From Rhinolophus ferrumequinum (Eukaryota; Chordata; Mammalia; Chiroptera; Rhinolophidae): a stretch of DNA of 64,000 nt. The notes beneath the pieces were generated by a model that worked only from the letters and a program-made list of their open reading frames with translations, searched no databases and was not told the origin of the DNA. How positions within the stretch are numbered: position 1 is the first letter of the stretch; every line of letters starts with the position of its first letter. This document shows positions 35,035 through 45,924 of this stretch, piece after piece. The stretch spans positions 40,016,714-40,080,713 of the forward strand of contig NC_046301.1 in NCBI RefSeq assembly GCF_004115265.2. The letters are read 5' to 3'. The position numbers were made by a program, and so were the translations under genes.

Positions 35035-37422
35035 TCAGGTGGCTATGACAGTGAGGGGCAGAGCTTGGCCAGAGCTCGCAGTGTTCTCTAGTGCCCGGCC
35101 CTCCCTGCAGCCGAGGCAGTGTAGGTGGCAGCAGCCCGGGCTAGGTGCTACCGCCATGTAGAGCAGCGGGTGGATACAGGTGGCCAGGGGCACGAGGCTT
35201 CGTGTCACCTGGTGGCCCACGTAGGACCTCAAGTCCAGCGCCGCCTCAGCCTGAGCCACGTCTGCAAATGCCGGGCAGCGGGCTATCCAGCGCTGCCGGG
35301 CGGACAAGTTGAGCACCTGTGTGACATAGTAGGGCACATAGGAGCTAGCGTAGAGGACTACACCACTGGCCACCAGCGCTGCCACTTGCATTTTCTCAGC
35401 TGCTGTCAAGCCGTGGCTGCGTAGCACACTCCGCCCGAGGGCGCTATAGGCCACCAGGGTGAGCAGCAGGGGCAGGACACAGCCCAGTGTTACCAGCACC
35501 AGGCTGTAGACTCTGTAGGCCTTGAGCCGATTGTCACCCGCTGTACCCAAACACTTGATGCAAGCCCCAGGCCTGTCCACAGTGCAGTTGCCTTCCTGGT
35601 GTGGCGTCGTCAGGTGGGAGAAACTGAGTGTGGGTGCAGCCAGCAGGGCTGCTAGCGCCCAGCCAGCGGCGCTGATGGCCCAGGCGTGCTTGGGCTGCAG
35701 GTGGCTGCGGGAGAAGAAGGGGTGAACGATACCCAGGTAACGGTTGATGCTGATGCATGTAATGAAGATGACGCTGCCCAGCAGGTTGCAGACAAAGAGG
35801 AAGCGCTCCAGGCGGCATGTGACTTCCCCGTAGCGCCAGTGTTTGGGTGGGTACAAGTAGGCAGCCAGCGGGGGCAGCGTCAGGGCATAGAGCAGATCGC
35901 TGACGGCAAGCTGGGCCGAGAAGACCACAGCTGGGTGCCATGGGCGCTGCTGCTGTGTGCTGAAGCGGTAGAGGGCCAGGCCGTTGCCCGCCACAGCCAC
36001 CAGGAACTCAACCACCAGCATGGGCCACAGGAAGCCTTCCTGGAAGTTATTCAGGATGCGGTCAGCAGCCGCCAACATGTTGGGTGGGCAGGGTGGAACA
36101 CCTGTGGGCAGAGGGTGTCACCAAGTGAGCCCTGTTCCTCCTCAACGTGGCTCCCACGACTTTCACCAGTCCTGAGTACCTGCTGTGCACCAGGCCTGCA
36201 TGAACCCTTTGGATACGGAGTTTCACTTCTGTCCACGCCTATGAGGGGTGTCAACTGCAGCTGGCTTTTACAGAAAGAATGGGGCCCAGGAAGGTCAGGA
36301 GCCCAGAGCCTGTCACTCAATTGACGTTCAGTAGGCTCTCTGGGTATGGCACCCTCAAGAATCAACTGGGGCAATAACCAGGGGGTCGCTGCTCTGGCAG
36401 GAGCACGTAACCTGGCTGTGATGACTGGGAGCCCTTAGGCCTGGGGTGGAGGAGCAGGAACCCAGAGGGCTCAGACCCCACTGCAATCCTCCAAGTCCCC
36501 ACCGTCAGAATCAGTCACCCCTGTAATGCCACCAGAGTCCAGCCTCTGTCATCTATCCGGACCAGCAGTTGCTTAGGCCCTGGCGTCCCAGCTCCTCTTA
36601 GGTCTTCATCAGCTCTCCCCATAGCTGCCAGAGGGCGCCTGTGAGCACCTGGATCCCGTCGCATCCCTCTCACTGGAAAAGCCAGTTCTCACTGAGGCCC
36701 TGCTCTTGCTCCCAACCCACTTGCTCTCATCTGCTCTGCGTGACTCTTACAGTCTCCACGCTGGCTTCCTGGTTGTTCGTTAGACACATCCTGCCTCTGG
36801 GTGGCTGCACTGACTGTTCTCTCCCCACCTCCGTCACAGGCTACAGACATCCTTAAGGCTGTCTCCTTCACTTCCTCCTCCTCTGTGGTTCCAAGAGGCC
36901 CGTTCTGACCACCATAATATTGCCACTGCACACTTTGGCTCCCTTCCTTGCTTATTTTTTCCTCCACAGCCTGTATCTCCATCGACCACTGTGAGGAAAA
37001 TCCCCAGGAAAGTATCGGGGCAGGGAGTGCCTGCTTCTGGCTCCCAAGCACCCAGAACAGCACCCAGGACACTGCAGCATGGGGTAATAGCAGAACCCTG
37101 GGGTTGATTCCCTCTCACACACCCCTCCCACACTCAGCCTGCTTTTTAATCTTGAGAAATGGCCCGTTACCAGTGGATCTAACAGGCTGGCCACTGTGCT
37201 AGGTGCACAGACCCCTCCCGGCTGTTTCTGCGCTCTCACTTCTGCCTCTCCATCCCAGCTTTGGGCTCCAGAGCTCTAGGAGGAAGCCACTGTCCAGACA
37301 AGATTCTTAAACCATCTCCCCATCCCCTCCACCCGTCCTGGGCTGCAGGGGCCACGGCCCTGGATGTGCCCAGCTCAATGACCCAGCAGCACTCGCTCCT
37401 CACCTGAGGTGGTGGCAGCCAT
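35035..37422 (-). CDS. P2RY11: P2Y purinoceptor 11 (class A GPCR), complete
   Basis: Plasma-membrane ATP receptor. Two coding exons on the minus strand: 37404-37422 encodes MAATTS plus one base, and 35035-36101 encodes the rest, 361 residues in all. The short first exon ends in a GTGAGG donor and the second begins after CCACAG, matching the known split after MAANVSG in human. The open frame from an internal Met at 36078 would lack only the first 14 residues, but the two-exon model fits the family better. Seven hydrophobic segments are present, with SINRYLGIVHP at the end of TM3 in place of DRY, and HPLLYMA in TM7. The reading frame is intact. It lies downstream of PPAN in the same orientation, as in the human read-through locus. 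Intron 36102-37403 contains weak L2-like text near 36.7-37.1 kb. Confidence 0.95.
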
Positions 37423-37739
37423 GGCCCAACAACTTGCTTCTGGGTCTGCTGTACTCTGTTGTGTCTTCGTCCCCTCCCTACAGCTCCACGTTCAGGCGGC
37501 TGAGCTTACAGTTCAGGCACCAGCCTCCCTTCTGCCTCGTATTTCCTTCCTCATTGTACTTTCTAGATCTGGGTCTGTTGACGGGCCCTGAGTTTGGGGG
37601 AGGAGCCCAGGACCTGGGACCCAGAGCCACTGAAGAGTAGAGCCAAATATGCCCACTTCCCTCATTCGTAAAACAAGGTCCTGCACTTCCAGTGCCCACG
37701 CTGGGGGTCAGAAACCAGGTCCAACTCCCAGGGGCTGCT

Positions 37740-38545
37740 GGCATCTGAGACAGAAAACTCGTAGGCAGTCAGGGACATGGCCACGGTGGAAGAAATTAAG
37801 GCCGACACCTTAACAAAGCCAGAGGAAATAACTTCGTTCAAACTGCAGGGCCCACCAGACTGAGTAATCAGCTCAGGGGTGTGTGTGGGAGGACCATTTA
37901 CATTCAAGCTGCAGAGCCCGCCAAGATTAACTGCCCAGGTACGGGGAAAGGGCCAATCAGCTTGCAGTTTTTGTCAATTTCAAACTGCAGAGAACACGTG
38001 CAGTCTAAAGAGACCAGGTAATAGCCTTTTGTCAATCTCAGGTGTCAGTCAAGTGGTCCCACACCTGGAGAGGAACAGCCCATCCCAGATAAAACCCACA
38101 GGATCCTGCGAGCCACGCCATCTTTGAGCGGTGCTTTTGCTTGGGGGGCCACTCCAAACCCTTTGGAGTGTACTTTTTCTCTTAACAATGCCGCCTTGAG
38201 CCTTTGCCCCCTTTTGCCTTACCTTTCCTGGGGGCCACTCTAAACTCTTTGGAGTGTACTGTCCCTTTTAATAATGGCCCTTGAGCTACTGCTTTCTGCC
38301 CGGGTCCACTTCTATTTCTTTGAAGTGTACTTTTTCTTCTAATAAATTGCCTCCACTACTTTACCTCGGTATCTCAATTCTTTGCTCTGAATGCCAAGAA
38401 CCTGGATACCGCGTCAAGGTGGACTCATCCTCCGGTAACCTAATGGCAAAGCTTCCCAGTGTTCCTCCCTGAGGCCCGGGTTTGACCCCCTGGGTGTGGG
38501 AGCCAAGCCCAAACTTCTCACCAAGAAGGGCCCACTCTCCGGTAA
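37740..38545 (+). mobile_element. Probable solo LTR, retrovirus-like, fossil
   Basis: Lies between P2RY11 exon 1 and the PPAN stop. It has a promoter-like GATAAAACCCACAGGATCC block, then repeated blocks ending in AATAAATTGCC, and CT-rich sequence closing in CCGGTAAC. This resembles a class I (gammaretrovirus-like) LTR. Three diverged units with GGAGTGTACT or GAAGTGTACT begin near 38143, 38230 and 38300. No internal coding region is seen, so it looks like a lone LTR. Borders and family are uncertain. Confidence 0.45.
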
Positions 38546-38751
38546 CATCTGGGTCCTGTGGCCCAAGTCCCCCCATTGCAAATACAGCCTCTGACTCATT
38601 GGAAATCAGTATTTATTAGAGTAGGAGGTTTGGGAACCAGCTCCTTTATGAAAGGAAACTGAGGGCTGTACCTGGACCCCCATGCAGGAGCCCAGGGAAG
38701 CACCTCTCGGGCCCCAATCTGGGGCATTCCATCCTCTGCTCAGGCTTGGCC

Positions 38752-41700
38752 TTAGGCCACTTTCTTAGATGGCCGTGCTCGGCCTCGCCCAATGTCCCGA
38801 GCAGCCTGTCGGGGCCCCAGCTTGGCCTGGGCCCCCCAGGGCTTGCCCTTTGCCTTTGGAGGCCTCCGGTCACTGCCACGGTCCAGCTTCCGCTCCTTTA
38901 TCTGCCGCTTCTTGCTTGGAGGCCCAGTGGGCCGTCTCCGTCGGGCCTTTGGGAACATATCTGCAAGGAGAGACTGTCAGGGCCATCAGGGCACAGGAAC
39001 AGGCCCACGGTGCCCAGCTGCAATGACTCCTGCCACGCACCTTCATCAGGCTCCTCGCCCACTGCCTGGCGGAAATACTCTGCTTCATCCTCCTCCTCCT
39101 GGCCAGCCCCCTCTGCCTCAGGGGGGGCCCCAGGGTCCTCAGCATCGCTGTCCCCATCAGCCTCTGCCCGTGCCCGCTTCATGCCTGCCAGACTCTTCTT
39201 CCTGGAGGAAAAGGGTGTCGGTCAGTGTGGCACCCTGCACCCAGGACCCACCTCATTACCCGCCAGACACACACTTGTGGGCCTCTCGCTGCTCCTGCTT
39301 CCGCTGGACATTCTGGGCCTGCTGGTCCTGCCTCTGGGCCTTGAGCCGCAACTTCTCCTCCTTGGCTGCCAGAATGGCTTGCAGCTCCTCCTCCGTTTTG
39401 TGCACTGAGAAGAGATGATTCACCAAGATCCAAATGTGCCCACTGCATCTTGTGACCCACCCTGGAGGGCCTCAGACCCCTGGCCCCATCCTCACCGAAA
39501 CTGTGAAACAGCACATTCCCTTCCCCAACGCCCTCCTGGATCTTGATAAGCTGCAGTGTCATCCGAGGCCCAATCTGGAGGGACATGGGGGTAAAGTCAG
39601 TCCTTCCTTGGGGTCTAGGGGCTGCCAGAGGAAGCCACTTCTACCACTGGGCCTCACCTCAGTGAGCCGAATGGCGCTCTGCTGGGCCCGCATGTTGCCG
39701 CGCCCTGCTATAGCCTGGGGCAGCTCCGTAATGTTGTGTTCGCCATCGGGTTCTGCCTCGCTCTCGGACAGCCCCGCGCCCCTGTGCAGGGAAGACACAC
39801 AGCTCAGCAGGGGATCCCAGGCTCCTGGAACAGTTCTGGGTCCCCTTGGACTATGGGAGCCTCCTACCCCACCCCTCCTCACGTGGCCAGCAGCTCACTG
39901 ATGTCCTGCAGGCGGCTCATGTTGGGGAACTTCTCCTGGAGAAGCTTCTTCATCCCTCGACTTGCACCCACAGGAACAACTTTGATGCTACTGTAGGAGC
40001 CAGAGTAAAGAGGACGGTTAGGGATCATGGGGTCAGAGGCCAGCCCTACCCTCTCCCTTTTCCAGTGCAGCAGGGCAGTTTACTTGCAGACTGAACAATC
40101 AGGCTAAACAGCAGTGTTGCCATCAGCTGGAGGCAGAGCAGCGCCGCCGGCCCCCATACTCACTAGTGGCGGAAATCCAGCTCCTGGGAATCTGGGTTGT
40201 AGTTGATGAGAAGGCAGCGCTTGATGGTGTTCAGGTTCACCTGGAAGAGAGAGGATGAGGGCATGGCACCAGGTCAGCTGCCCCCGAGCCTCACTGCATG
40301 CTGGAGCCCAAGCCAAGCCCTGTGGGGACTGATGGGGCTGCAAGTTGTGTCCGTGGACCGCTAGCTAGAAATCCTGGTTCTAGGGCCCTCCGAAGGCCAC
40401 CCACACCAGACTTTCTGAGGATCACACCTAACAAGCTGAATTTGAGACCCACTAATGCCAGGGATTAGGAGCTGGGACTCAGGAGCCAGACTGAAAAATA
40501 CAATCCTCCCCCACCGCCTTATATCTAACCTCAGACTAGTTACTTCACCTGTCAGCCTCAGTTTCCCTCTCTGTAACATGAAGTCATGCTACACCACTTA
40601 AACCAGCACTCAATAAAGCACCATTGGCATTTTCCACCTGCCAGGGGGGAAGGCAGTTCACAGGGAGCCCCTTGCCTCTTGTCACACAACATAAATGAGA
40701 TTTGACTTTGGAAGCCAGAGATTTCAACCTCAGTGCTGGGAAGTGAGAACTGAGCCATCAACCCCAGGGCCTGTGTGGTACCTGCTATCTGGCGCATCCA
40801 CCCACACCTGCCACTCCAGGCCCAGCCCACCTTGTGCACATTGATGGAGGGGAACAGGTTCTGGAACATGGTGGCCATGAGCTTCACATGCATGCCGTGG
40901 GGACCAAAGCTATTGAGCACCAGGAGAGGCGGGTGGGTAAACTGCTGCTCGTGCATGCGGTGCCGGCGCAGTGAGGAGACCACGTCACGCACCAGTGTGT
41001 ACTGTGGGGAGGGGAGGGGCGTAGTGAGGAGTGGGTGACTGCCAACCACTCATGGCTGGCACCATCCTCCAAACCCAGCTTCCACCCCACATGGCCCTCA
41101 CACCACCTCCAATCCTTACCTTGTTGATCCGGAAGGTCAAGGTGGGGCCTCCTGGGAGGCGCATCAGCTTCTACAGAGAAGAAAGGATCCATGAGGGTGG
41201 AAGCTTCCAGCTAGGGAGCAGGGGGAGTGGGAACCTCTGCCCCAGCTCTTCAGAGCGTTTACTTTGAAGCCAGAATCACAGCAGTTCAGAGGCACATGGG
41301 TTCATCATGAGAGTTGGGGGAGAAGGAGAGTATGGGGTAAATGAGGGGTGTGGGTGGCCACTCACAAAGTAGATATTGGTCTCCGTTTTGCTCAAGATCA
41401 GGAAATGTGTGACCCCAAGGGGCCCAGCCACTGCCACACAATCCTTCAGAGAATTTTTCTTTCGTACCTGAAAATTAGAAAAAAGAGCGATCATAGATCC
41501 CTTTTTCAGCAGACTATACACTTAAAACTGCACGCCTTTTCTTGCAACTAATCCTTCCCAAAAGGGAGGTTGGAGTTGGGGTGGAGTGAATGCTCTTGGC
41601 CTCTAGAGCCAATCAGACCTGAATTCGAGTACTGCCTCTTGCTTACTGTGAATCGCCCCATTTTGCAGATAAGCCAACTAAAGCACAGCGAGGTTACGTA

Positions 41701-42257
41701 ACTTGTTCCAGGCCTTTCACAGAAGCCAAGTTTCTAGCCCAGTTCTGCTGATTCCAGAGTCCCCTATTATCCACCAGTCCCAGGCACCCACCTAAACCCC
41801 AAGCTGAGTGCGTTCATCTGCGCGCCCTCACTGCTGCTCCGGAAAACCCCGAGAGGCAAAGACGATAGTCCCCATACGGGTCTCTTTCTCCACCTAGGGA
41901 GGCTGAAGCCCTGAGCGGTTGGAGCCGCGACAACGGGGCCCAGGGTAGGTTGAAGAGGGCTGGGGGAGGGGGGGGTGCAGACCTGAAGGCGGGTGGCGGT
42001 GAGCGGCTCCATGACCCGCCGTAGGTCCAGGCTGAGCTGCCGAACGCCGCGACCCGCGCGGCCCCGAGCGAACACGAACGAGTGCGGCTGCGCGGCGTAG
42101 GCCTCGAGGCTGCGGAGCTGCGCCTGTGCGCGCGCGCGCTTCTGGTGCCGGGACTACGGAGGCGAGAGGCGAGCGGTGAGCGTGGCGGTCTCCGCCCGCG
42201 CCGCCCGTGCCGCCCGCCTCCCCGGCCGCCGCATCTCACCCGCCCTGACTGCCGCAT
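38752..42257 (-). CDS. PPAN: Peter Pan homolog, 60S ribosome biogenesis (Brix domain), complete
   Basis: Nucleolar Ssf1-family protein for large-subunit pre-rRNA processing. Twelve coding exons, 5' to 3' on the minus strand: 42240-42257, 41983-42153, 41366-41467, 41120-41170, 40831-41001, 40164-40240, 39883-39990, 39658-39781, 39496-39574, 39275-39404, 39041-39201 and 38752-38960. They sum to 1,401 bases and 466 residues, close to human (473), with consistent phases. It starts MRQSGRSRHQKRARAQAQLR. The Brix domain spans about residues 29-290, with QLSLDLRRVMEPLTATRL and SFGPHGMHVKLMATMFQNLF. The C terminus is acidic, then basic (GRGRARPSKKVA). The gene hosts a snoRNA in intron 3 (41171-41365). 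Intron 5 (40241-40830) holds a MIR. Confidence 0.97.
40060..40135 (-). ncRNA. SNORD105B-like sequence, degenerate
   Basis: PPAN intron 6 (39991-40163) carries, on the minus strand, a box C-like CTGATGG (40120-40126), a CTGATT box, and the core CAAGTAAAC followed by CCTG where box D would be. The layout copies SNORD105, but the guide is shorter and box D is CCTG rather than CTGA. Human has a second copy (SNORD105B) in PPAN. This one may be non-functional, or I may be over-reading a chance match. Confidence 0.4.
40490..40590 (+). mobile_element. MIR fragment in a PPAN intron
   Basis: Shows the MIR 3' part: 'agttacttcacctgtcagcc' followed by 'tcagtttccctctctgtaac'. Diverged. Confidence 0.5.
41244..41318 (-). 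ncRNA. SNORD105: C/D box snoRNA SNORD105 (U105), guide for 18S rRNA
   Basis: About 75 bases in PPAN intron 3. Read on the minus strand: box C ATGATGA (41302-41308), box D' CTGA, a C'-like TGTGATT, and box D CTGA (41250-41253). CTCT and AGAG on either side form a terminal stem, extended by C-rich and G-rich flanks. The bases just before box D, CTTCAAAGTAAACGCT, are complementary to 18S rRNA around AGCGUUUACUUUGAA. The fifth base upstream of box D faces the U of GCGU. This matches the known U105 target (18S U799), and the human gene also lies in PPAN. Confidence 0.88.
41585..41770. mobile_element. MIR-type sequence in PPAN intron 2
   Basis: Text such as 'ccaatcagacctgaattcga', 'cattttgcagataagccaac' and 'tctagcccagttctgctgat' has MIR character on both arms, perhaps two opposed fragments. 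It lies in intron 41468-41982. Confidence 0.45.
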
Positions 42258-42380
42258 GCCGCCGTCTTCTCCACGAGGGCCCTCCAACAGGCCGCTTCCG
42301 GCGCCACACCATCCACTTCCGGCACCGGCGAAGCTATCACGTGAGGCGCCGCTGCGCCATGATGTCACCAGGCAGGTTTA
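42258..42380 (-). promoter_or_regulatory. PPAN promoter region with E-box and ETS motifs
   Basis: CpG-rich DNA upstream of the PPAN start. Two CCGGAAG sites (inverse at 42295-42301 and 42316-42322) and a CACGTG E-box (42338-42343) lie within 90 bases of the ATG. Ribosome-biogenesis genes are classic MYC targets and use E-boxes of this kind. The start site itself is not visible. Confidence 0.55.
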
Positions 42381-42504
42381 TGCACCAGATAGCGAGAGGG
42401 GGAAAAAAGAAAAATCATTGGACGTGTTGCTATGGAAACACCTGGTGCCTATTTTTACGGAAACGGGGGTGGGCCACGCGGCACAGGGAGCCGGCGAGAG
42501 CGCT

Positions 42505-42700
42505 GAGAAATGAGTGGCGGGTTCGAATCCTGCCTCTGCCAGTTCTGCCAGCTGTGCGATTTTGAGAACCACTTTCCCCACCCCGAGGCTCCTAAAGGAC
42601 CCTAACGAGAAGATAATAATAATTTACTCTCTGACCTGCGAATTAAGAGAGACGATGTACGCACAGTGCTTGGCACAATGGTGCGAGGCACTTGGGGAGC
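42505..42700 (+). mobile_element. MIR SINE upstream of PPAN
   Basis: Contains 'gagtggcgggttcgaatcct', 'cctctgccagttctgccagc' and a 'cacagtgcttggcacaatgg' end, the standard MIR order. Confidence 0.55.
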
Positions 42701-43840
42701 AACCAGACAAGCGGGGTAGCTCTGTGGCCGTTACTCCTTTGGGCCCCCAGCTCCTGCGGGCCAGCTGTCCTCCCCCAGGGCCCTGTCTGCGGATGGGCTG
42801 AGGATGGAAACTCCACATCACCTTCTGGAAACTTAGGGCAATGTGGGCGAGTGGTGAAAAATTCATCCCCTCCCGATTTCCGCTCAAAGCCCCAGTTTTG
42901 GCCTCAGGCCTCTGGCTTCTTCCCCAGAACCTTGGGGTGGGGGGGAGGGACGCCCCCAACATCTCTCTGCCTGTCCCATTCGCTTCCCTTCCTCCATCTG
43001 CCTCCCCTCCCCCATCTGCCTCCCCTCATCTGTCTCCCCCTCCCCAATTCTTACCCCACTGTCTCCTCTTCCCATCTCTGTCTCCTCCACATGTCTGTCT
43101 TCTTCTCCCCCAACTTTGTCTCTGCCATCAGTTGTCTCTTTAATCACCTCTAAGTTTCCATCCTTCTCCTCTCTTTCTCTGTCCCTATCCCCATTTCTCT
43201 CTTATCCTCTCCAGACTCTCCATGTCTCTCCCCTTCTCTGTGTCTCAAACTCTCCCTTCTGTCAGCCCCTCTCTGTGTCTTAGGAGGTTTTTTTTCTCTG
43301 TTGCCAATGGGGGAAAGCTGGAGGGGGCTGCGGGTGGGGGGCCGAGGGGCCCAGTATGGGGGGCCTCAGCCCAGGCCTGGAGCCCAGCCTGGCAGCCTCT
43401 CTCAGATCTGGGACGACCATTTCCTCTTTCAGGCCCGGAGTCCACTCAGGTTACTAGTTCAGGACTGAGGACCTGGGGAAGGAGGCTGCTGGTCTGCAAG
43501 GCCTTCGCACAGGTTAGAAACCTCAGGCCTGTGCTCTCAGGTTGGGGGTCTCTGCGTGAATCTCTTTGTACCCCTGAGAAATGGCTGTCTGGTTTCTTCT
43601 GCCTGTTTCTGTCCCTGCATGACTTGACCTGGCTGAAGATGTGACAATGTGTGTGGGAGACAAAGGGACACATGCGTGTGGTAATGGGGGGGGTGAGCTG
43701 GTGTTAGGGGCTCGCTGTGTACCTGGTCTGCATCTCTGTGCTTGCTAGTGTGTGACCCCGTGTACCTGGGTGTGTATGTGTCTGATACACAGGTACAGAC
43801 ACACTCAGCCTACAGGTTTTCCGTTCAGTTGTGAGGTTTT

Positions 43841-43861
43841 GTGTGTGTGTGTGTGTGTGTG
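43841..43861. repeat. (TG)n microsatellite, short
   Basis: About ten uninterrupted GT units. Confidence 0.9.
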
Positions 43862-43929
43862 AAAGAGATCATATTTTGAACACACAACTGCTGCCTGAAT
43901 CTGTTGTTTCTGATTGTGTCTTTGGCAAA

Positions 43930-43988
43930 TGGAATCTGTGTGTGCGTGTGCCAGGCAAATCCACGGACACACATGCACACAGATTCCA
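43930..43988. repeat. Inverted repeat, 21-bp arms
   Basis: Arms 43930-43950 and 43968-43988, both containing TGGAATCTGTGTG in opposite senses, are separated by 17 bases. There are two or three mismatches in the TG-rich part. It would form a stable hairpin in RNA or single-stranded DNA. Confidence 0.75.
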
Positions 43989-44109
43989 TCTGTCTATCTT
44001 TGCTGTTTTGTACAGCGGTTTGCATGTCTCATTGGGTGTGTTGCATGTCTCATGTCTTTGTGCTGCACTGTTATGTGAGCACGGGTGTGTGTGACTGTCA
44101 CAGCATATG

Positions 44110-44310
44110 CATGTGAGTTCTGGAGCCAAGCTACCTGGGCCGAATCCCATTGCCAACCTTTTCAGGCTGTGTGACCATGGGCAAGTCACTCACCCTCTCT
44201 GAGGCTCCTTTTTCCCTGCTGTTAAATGAGGCTACACACAGAAGGCAGCTCAGGTTGTGAGGATTAAATGAGATAAAAGGTGTAAACAGTTTAGAGTCAT
44301 GCCTGACACT
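44110..44310 (+). mobile_element. MIR SINE
   Basis: Shows 'gagttctggagccaagctac', 'gtgtgaccatgggcaagtca', 'ctcaccctctctgaggctcc' and 'gtgaggattaaatgagataa', a well-kept MIR on the plus strand. Confidence 0.75.
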
Positions 44311-44347
44311 GCAGGTCCTGCTGATGTTGGCGATTGTCCTTCTCTGT

Positions 44348-44348
<1 letters not shown>

Positions 44349-44392
<44 letters not shown>
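44349..44392. repeat. (GT)n microsatellite
   Basis: About 22 uninterrupted GT units, a likely polymorphic marker. Confidence 0.95.
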
Positions 44393-44393
<1 letters not shown>

Positions 44394-45189
44394 TGAGGCC
44401 CGGATCCCCTGATCCTGGAGCCTGCAGCCTCCCATGCTCTGTGCTCTGCAGTGGGGGGAATGTCCAGGGCACTGACCTGTGTTATCAGGCTCTGGTGGCC
44501 TGGCCAGGGGGGTCTGGCAATTCGGCCTCAATTCTCATGTGGGAAATCCTAAATATTTACAGTTGGAGCTCCTGGGCTCAGCATCACAGTTGTAGTCCCA
44601 GGCTCTGGAGGGCCAGGAGGGTGCATTACCAAGCCTCCTCCCTCCTGTTCTCCCCCAGACTCTCCCCTTTCCCAGCTCGGAGGCCCCTGCCAGAACCTTG
44701 GCTCCTCCTCAGACTTCTGTGCCTGCTGCGAGACTCACTGGATCCAGGGTCTTGGTCGTGAAAGGTGAGAGAACAGGAGGGTGGGAGGGCAAGTGAAGTC
44801 TGATTCTGTCTGTTGGGAGACTGGGGCCTCTGCTTGACTGGGGGCTTCGCAGGCCTTCTCCTCACCCCCACTGAGACTCTTGGAAGGCAGCGTGTGTTAC
44901 ACACTCTAGCTCCAGGGGATGTGGTCCATTTTTGTTGTGAGGGGCCTGGTGTCTTCAGGTAGCCAAGGAGATGACCCCACTCACCTGTTGGGAGCTCCTG
45001 CTTGATGTGCGAGTTCAGTCATAAATATTCCTTTGTCCAGCTTCCCCCCCAACCCCCCAGTTCGCACATGACTCAGAGTAAAAGCTGAAGTCCTCCTCAA
45101 AGCCCTCAGGGCCCTGCACACTTTGCCCCCTCACCTCCCTGCCCTCACCTCCTCCCCCTCTCCCCCTCGCTCACTCTGTTCCAGCCTCA

Positions 45190-45575
45190 CAGGCCTCGTT
45201 GCTATTCCTTGGGTACATCAAGCAAGATCCCACCTCAGGGCCTTTGCACTTGCTGTTCCTTCTACCTGAATGCTCTTCCCCTTCTCTCTCTTCCTTCAAG
45301 TCTTCACTCAAGTGTCATCTCTTTAAACAGAGGCCTGACTCCTCTATTTAAAATGCCACCCAAGCCCAGGATTCCCACCCCCTTCCCTGCTAGAGTTTTC
45401 TCCTAATCACTTAACACCTTCTGACCTATCTACTGTCCATTTTCCCAACCAGGATGTCAGCTCCTCGAGGGCAGGGATTTTGTCTGTGTTGGTTACAGCT
45501 GTGTTCCCATTGCCTGGAATAGCTCCTGGCACACAACAGGTGCTGAACGAGTATGTGTTGAGTGTGTGAATGAGG
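45190..45575 (+). mobile_element. L2 LINE 3'-end fragment
   Basis: Shows the L2 end pattern: 'cctcagggcctttgcacttg', 'ttccttcaagtcttcactca', 'cgagggcagggattttgtct' and 'ctcctggcacacaacaggtg'. Confidence 0.65.
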
Positions 45576-45924
45576 CAGCATGTGTGACAATGGAGAGCAC
45601 AGGACATGTGCCTGTGTGGCAACCAGGACATGTGGCTTTGGACATAGTGGAACTTGGTACAGGGATGATGAGTGAATACATGAGACATGTTCTGAATGTC
45701 CGCAGGTACACATGGGAGGCGTGTGTGTCCCCCATCTGAGAGGCTGTGAACCCCAAGAATGAAGGCAGTGGGGGCCCGTGTGTGGACCCTACAGGGTCAG
45801 GGGTAGGTGGCTGCAAGTACACACCCTCGAGGGAGGACACTTGTAGGAGGCCACCTGTGTGAGCTGGGGAATACCTGGGGGCACAACAGACCTGGGGCAT
45901 GTGTGTGTTGGGGGTGTGTGTGGC

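Noticed and set aside
35035-36078. P2RY11 as a single-exon gene starting at the Met at 36078
   Set aside because: An upstream exon encoding MAATTS with a proper donor matches the known two-exon structure, and the intervening VPPCPPN sequence aligns with the human N terminus.
35686-36324. 212-codon plus-strand frame opposite P2RY11
   Set aside because: It is an antisense shadow of a conserved GPCR exon with no family match.
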